Source: Chara braunii (taxonomy: Eukaryota > Streptophyta > Charophyceae > Charales > Characeae). Taken from it: a DNA stretch of 21,213 nt. The notes under the pieces were generated by a model, which worked only from the letters and a program-made list of their open reading frames with translations, was not told the DNA's origin and made no database searches. The position numbers were made by a program, and so were the translations under genes. Within the stretch, counting starts at the first letter, position 1, and every line of letters starts with the position of its first letter. Shown in pieces: positions 17,620-21,213 of this stretch. Where the stretch lies: the NCBI GenBank assembly GCA_003427395.1, contig BFEA01000024.1, positions 4,307,136-4,328,348 of the forward strand. The letters run 5' to 3'.

Positions 17620-19986
17620 GCTGCACTGGAGGTGAGGCGACTCCACCTCTCACTCCGCCAGATTTGCCCGCCTTGCTAGCGACCTCCTACACATCTGGGG
17701 AGAATGCGGATGTCGCGAGTCCTCAGTTCACTTACAAGGATTACATTGTCCACTTGGTCCCACTGTTGGACCAGCCACTCCACGTGCAACAATCCACCGC
17801 AAGCACGGTTTCACCACCATCGGCAACCGATTCGGCAGCTTCGCCGCCAACTTTCGCCGGGGATTCGACGTAATGGTCAAGACTTGAGAGACTCGACCCG
17901 TTGACGTTCGCGGACTTCCAATGGATGCCCCTTCCCCCGACCGTTCGATCGTTGAAACCGCATTGCTACGTGCTCATGGCACAATTGCGGGATTACTTGC
18001 ACACTCCAGTACCAACCCCGTTGATGGACGCCGGAGTAGAGATTGTTGACCTTCGCAACGATCGACCGCGAGTTCAAAACACAACGGTATGACACCCATG
18101 ATGCACCATTGCTATACATACACATTCAGATCGGAGAAGCGACCTGCAACGCTTTGATCGATTGCGGAGCTACTCGCAACTATATGAGCCAAAACTTTAT
18201 GGTACGCGCTGGCCTTGGGCCACACATTCAAAGGAAGTCGCAGCCCACGCAAGTCACGTTGGCCGATGGTCACACACACAAGTCAATCAACCGGTGCATT
18301 GATTTCGTCCCCGTGTACTTCGCCCCACATGCAAGCGAGGCCGTGTCCTTCAACATTTTGGACACCTAGTTAGACATGATTTTGGGCATGTCATGCCTGC
18401 GAAGCGAGGATCACCCGGTGAACTTCTACTGCCGCACCGTTCACGTTTGTGATCGGAACGAAGTACTAGTCCCGTGCAGGGGGCCTCCACCTCACCCTTC
18501 GATCAGCTGTCACGTGGTGTCCGCCGCAAGCATTCGAGCTTCCATCACCAGGGACGACATCGAGGAGATGGGGGTGTGTTTTCTCCATGCCCTCCCTCCC
18601 CATTACATCCCATCGACGAACGCATCGACGGACCCACGTATCACCGAGTTTCTCGACGCCTACGACGACATGTTCGAAGCCCCGCACGGAGTAATACCGG
18701 ATCGGCCCATCCGGCACGAGATCATCCTCGAGGCCGGGGCGGTACCTCCGCGTGGTTGCATCTACCGTATGAGCGAGGAAGAGTTAAGTGTGCTACGGGC
18801 ACAACTCGACGACCTTCTTGAGAAAGGTTGGATTGGGCCTAGCTCTTCGCCATATGATGCTCTCGTTCTCTTCGTTCGAAAGACGAACAAGAATTTGCAG
18901 TTGTGCATCGATTATCTCAAGCTCAACGAGCAAACCATCAAGAACGCCGGCCCTCTCCCGCGCATCGACAACCTTCTCGAACGGCTAGGCGGCGCTAAAT
19001 TTTTCTCCAATCTTGACCTCAAATCGGGATATCACCAACTCGAGATCCGGCAGGAGGACCGCTACAAGACCGCGTTCAAGATGCGATATGGGCATTTTGA
19101 ATCGATGGTTATGCCTTTTGGCCTTCCGAATGCCCCGACCACATTCCAAGCGGCTATGACGACGGAGTTCCGACACACGCTGGACAAATTTGTACTCATC
19201 TACCTCAACGATATCTTGGTGTACAGCCGGAGTTTCGACGAGCATGTGGAGCACCTGCGCACCGTTTCGGAACGGCTACGACAAGCCAAGTACAAAGCCA
19301 ACCGCGACAAATGCGAATTGGCGTGGCAAGAGCTCGAGTACTTGGGCCATTTTGTGACACCGCAAGGCATCCGTCCGTTCACACACAAGATCGAGGCCAT
19401 CCGAGTATGGCCCAGGCCCACCAACACCATGGAAGTTCGCTCATTCATGGGATTGGCAGGCTACTACCAATGCTTCATCACCGGGTACTCAAGGATCGCC
19501 GCACCATTGACGAGACTACAATCGCCAAAGGTGCTATTCATACTCAATGATGAAGCGCGCCGGTCATTCCATGCACTCAAGACGGCCATGCTCATGGCAC
19601 CCGTCCTCAGCATCTACGACCCCACCTTGCCAACGCGAGTGAGGACTGACGCTTCCGGCTATGGCATTGGGGCAGTCTTGGAACAACACGACGGCGACGA
19701 TTGGCACCTTGTGGAGTATTTCAACCACAAGGTGCCTCCCATCAATTCACTTGATGATGCAAGGAAGGAGCTGCTTGCATTCGTGATGGCTCTCAAGCGA
19801 TGGCGGCACTTCCTCCTTGGGTGTCATANGTTCACATGGGTCACTGATAACAACCCGTTGACCTACTACAAGACGCAGGACGCGGTGGGCAGCATATCGG
19901 ACAATGCATGCACTTCATCGACCAATAGTGCTGCTCGCGGACCACAAACGAGCTTCATAGAGGCTGGAGTCCCCGACGTCACATAG
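17620..19986 (+). pseudogene. Ty3/gypsy pol: protease, reverse transcriptase, RNase H
   Basis: A pre-protease spacer (about 17630-18050, TAA at 17871-17873) contains FADFQWMPLP. It then shifts frame near 18050 into the protease, whose site reads DCGAT (18160-18174) instead of the usual DSG/DTG. A TAG at 18367-18369 splits protease from RT, in the same frame. Counted from 18376, RT motifs are GWIGPSSSPYDALVLF (about 151), NLDLKSGYHQLE (about 212), MPFGLPNAP (about 240) and the catalytic box IYLNDILVYS, where AAC (19207-19209, residue 278) replaces the first catalytic Asp. RNase H shows TDASGYGIGAVL (Asp codon 19648-19650), ARKELLAF and TDNNPLTYY. The frame then wanders from about 19885 and ends at TAG 19984-19986. 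It was a normal chromovirus-like pol and is now inactive. Confidence 0.92.
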
Positions 19987-19999
19987 ACTGTTTGAATCC

Positions 20000-20590
20000 C
20001 GATCAGATCCAAAGACTACCACCTGGTACACGTGAGTTTGCTATCCAGTATGAGAGGGATCTGCAGCGCGTTGCTGAGAACATTCGAAGACCCAGCACCA
20101 GATGGCGGAACAAGCGAACAAACACAGCTGCCCATCACAGTTTGCAGTAGGAGATCTTGCCTGGGTCAAATCTAACGAGTTTGTTCCCCAGGAAAGGGTC
20201 TCGCAGAAGTTGTTGCCCGCCTACAGAGGGCCATGGCAAGTATTAGATGTTAAGGGTATCGCAGATGGACTGTCATACACCATCGAGATTCCACACACCT
20301 ATCCTGTTTTTCACGCTTCTAAGCTGCTTCCCTGTGTGACTAATGATGCATTTCCCTCACGCCGAACCATGATCCCACGTGATATGGACGGCAGATACGA
20401 CGTAGACAAAATTGTAGCCGAGGATACCTTCCGTACAAGTCGTAGAGGTAGGCCACAGAGGCAATATGAAGTTCGATTTGCTTACCAGAATCCCAGCGAA
20501 GACCGCTGGTTCACCAGGGATGAGTTAGTTCAGACAGCCCCTGATATAGTCTCATTACGAGAGGGAACGCAGAGGATTAAACGTCTATGA
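20000..20590 (+). pseudogene. Integrase C-terminal domain plus chromodomain-like tail
   Basis: The main frame is 20102-20590 (162 codons from an internal ATG). FAVGDLAWVKS and YRGPWQVLDVKG are the beta-barrel pattern of the Ty3 integrase C-terminal domain, and HTYPVFHASKLLP is the conserved GPF/Y-like ending (residues about 14-78). The tail from YDVDKIVAED to WFTRDELVQTAPDIV (about 99-150) matches a chromodomain-like module that guides integration to particular chromatin. Upstream, 20000-20100 reads in another frame as the helical end of integrase (TREFAIQYERDLQRVAENI), so one more frameshift lies near 20100. The catalytic core (HHCC and DDE) is absent. The natural stop TGA is at 20588-20590. 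Confidence 0.85.
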
Positions 20591-21180
20591 CCGTTGGAGT
20601 TAACTTTTCTGCAAGCCTACCAGTCCCTGTTACAGACTCCCCAATTATTGCAGTCCGCAGGCCCTACCGGTAGTTAAATCTCAGGGTCTGTAGGTCTAGG
20701 CGTCGCAGGTCTGTAGGAACAGTACCTGTAGGATCACGCCAGTCCCAAAAGGTCCAGTTTTTGCAGCAGCCTGACAAGAAAGATGAGAACTTGAGAACCT
20801 TCCCAAAATAGCAACTTGGCAGGGCAGAGGCAAAAGAAGGACAGTACCGATTGAAGCAGGCAGGCCCAGCCCACGAAAACAATATATTTTGGGCTACAGT
20901 ACCAGATGGCAGGCAGTTCTTCATTTTGCAAATTTGTGAAGGGCTGCTGGAGCTGTGTGAACTAGCGACCTCGACGAAGAAGTGCGCTGAAGGGAGAAGA
21001 CGCCCAGCGCCCTGGCTGAAGGAGACGGCCATAGCCAGGAGGGGGAAGAAGCAGACTTGGCGTCCATTACCACCTGATGTTGAGAGAGACACGCTGCAGT
21101 AGTATTCCGGGTAGATCTAGGACGCAGACGGAGGAGAGGTCAGAAATGCACAGCAACAAGGGTGAACAGTGCAGAGAAGG
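20591..21180. other. Non-coding tract downstream of chromovirus, possible LTR
   Basis: The tract starts right after the pol stop, where a polypurine tract and 3' LTR would be expected. A short direct repeat, ggtctgtagg, occurs twice near 20684-20725. No TG...CA ends, no second LTR copy and no convincing polypurine tract are visible. Frames on both strands (20664-21102) overlap each other and show no domain. Confidence 0.4.
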
Positions 21181-21181
21181 A

Positions 21182-21213
<32 letters not shown>
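21181..21213 (+). repeat. (GA)n microsatellite at window edge
   Basis: GA dinucleotides run with one interruption (GC) to the last base, so the repeat continues beyond the window. Confidence 0.9.

Larger units (their letters stand above)
16130..20590 (+). mobile_element. Degenerate Ty3/gypsy LTR retrotransposon with chromodomain-like end
   Basis: Plus-strand order is gag (with zinc knuckle), protease, reverse transcriptase, RNase H, then integrase C-terminal domain and a chromodomain-like tail. This is the domain order of plant chromoviruses. Gag and the start of pol are frameshifted, two pol stops are present, and the integrase zinc-binding and catalytic core are missing between about 19890 and 20000. 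The 3' part could belong to a different chromovirus copy joined here. No LTR, primer-binding site or polypurine tract could be placed with confidence. A single ambiguous base lies at 19829. Confidence 0.87.

Noticed and set aside
1-21213. CRISPR array, prokaryotic operon, rRNA genes or phage modules
   Set aside because: No regularly spaced direct repeats with unique spacers, no ribosome-binding-site gene strings and no rRNA motifs are present; the content is eukaryotic retrotransposons.

Overview
The window looks like nuclear, transposon-filled DNA from a photosynthetic eukaryote. I infer a streptophyte (plant or charophyte-type alga) from three things: a LINE whose ORF2 ends in a zf-RVT-type zinc-binding tail, two unrelated Ty3/gypsy-type LTR retrotransposon remnants, one followed by an integrase tail with a chromodomain-like end, and abundant GA/GAA microsatellites. 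There is no operon-like layout and no rRNA or canonical tRNA gene. I recognise no intact host gene. The species cannot be fixed from the sequence alone.

Layout. 1-3268 is gene-poor. It holds a candidate tRNA-derived SINE (about 262-397), GAA/GAG microsatellites (905-986), a cluster of short perfect hairpins and a 28-bp palindrome (1931-2330), GA tracts, and a diverged duplication (2868-3082). The right part probably includes the 3' untranslated region of the next element. 3269-10883, minus strand, is a nearly full-length but dead LINE. Its ORF1 is gag-like, with a basic N-terminus, an RRM/DUF4283-like block and a CxxC knuckle, and is scrambled by frameshifts, one caused by a 100-bp tandem duplication. 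A third, uninterrupted frame of unknown function follows (8013-8936). ORF2 (endonuclease, reverse transcriptase, zinc-binding tail) keeps one frame for 4.6 kb and is broken only by four in-frame stops. 10884-11820 is purine-rich on the LINE strand, with three 35-bp tandem repeats, and is probably its 5' region.

11885-12432 is a striking foldback: two 268-bp arms in inverted orientation, about 93% identical with no gaps, around a 12-bp loop. It abuts the broken end of a minus-strand Ty3/gypsy remnant (12449-about 14230: gag zinc knuckle, protease, first part of reverse transcriptase). 14290-16130 has no gene I can support; it contains AT-rich repeats and small hairpins.

A second Ty3/gypsy element, plus strand, runs from about 16130 to 20590. 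It has a frameshifted gag with zinc knuckle, protease, reverse transcriptase with a catalytic D-to-N change, and RNase H. The integrase catalytic core is missing, and an integrase C-terminal domain with chromodomain-like tail follows. 20591-21213 is non-coding, perhaps LTR or 3' region, and ends in a GA microsatellite cut by the window edge.

The coding content is self-copying machinery in decay, with no cooperating host pathway. The features most worth a second look are the foldback, the unexplained open frame inside the LINE, and the contrast between stop-only decay in ORF2 and frameshift decay in ORF1.
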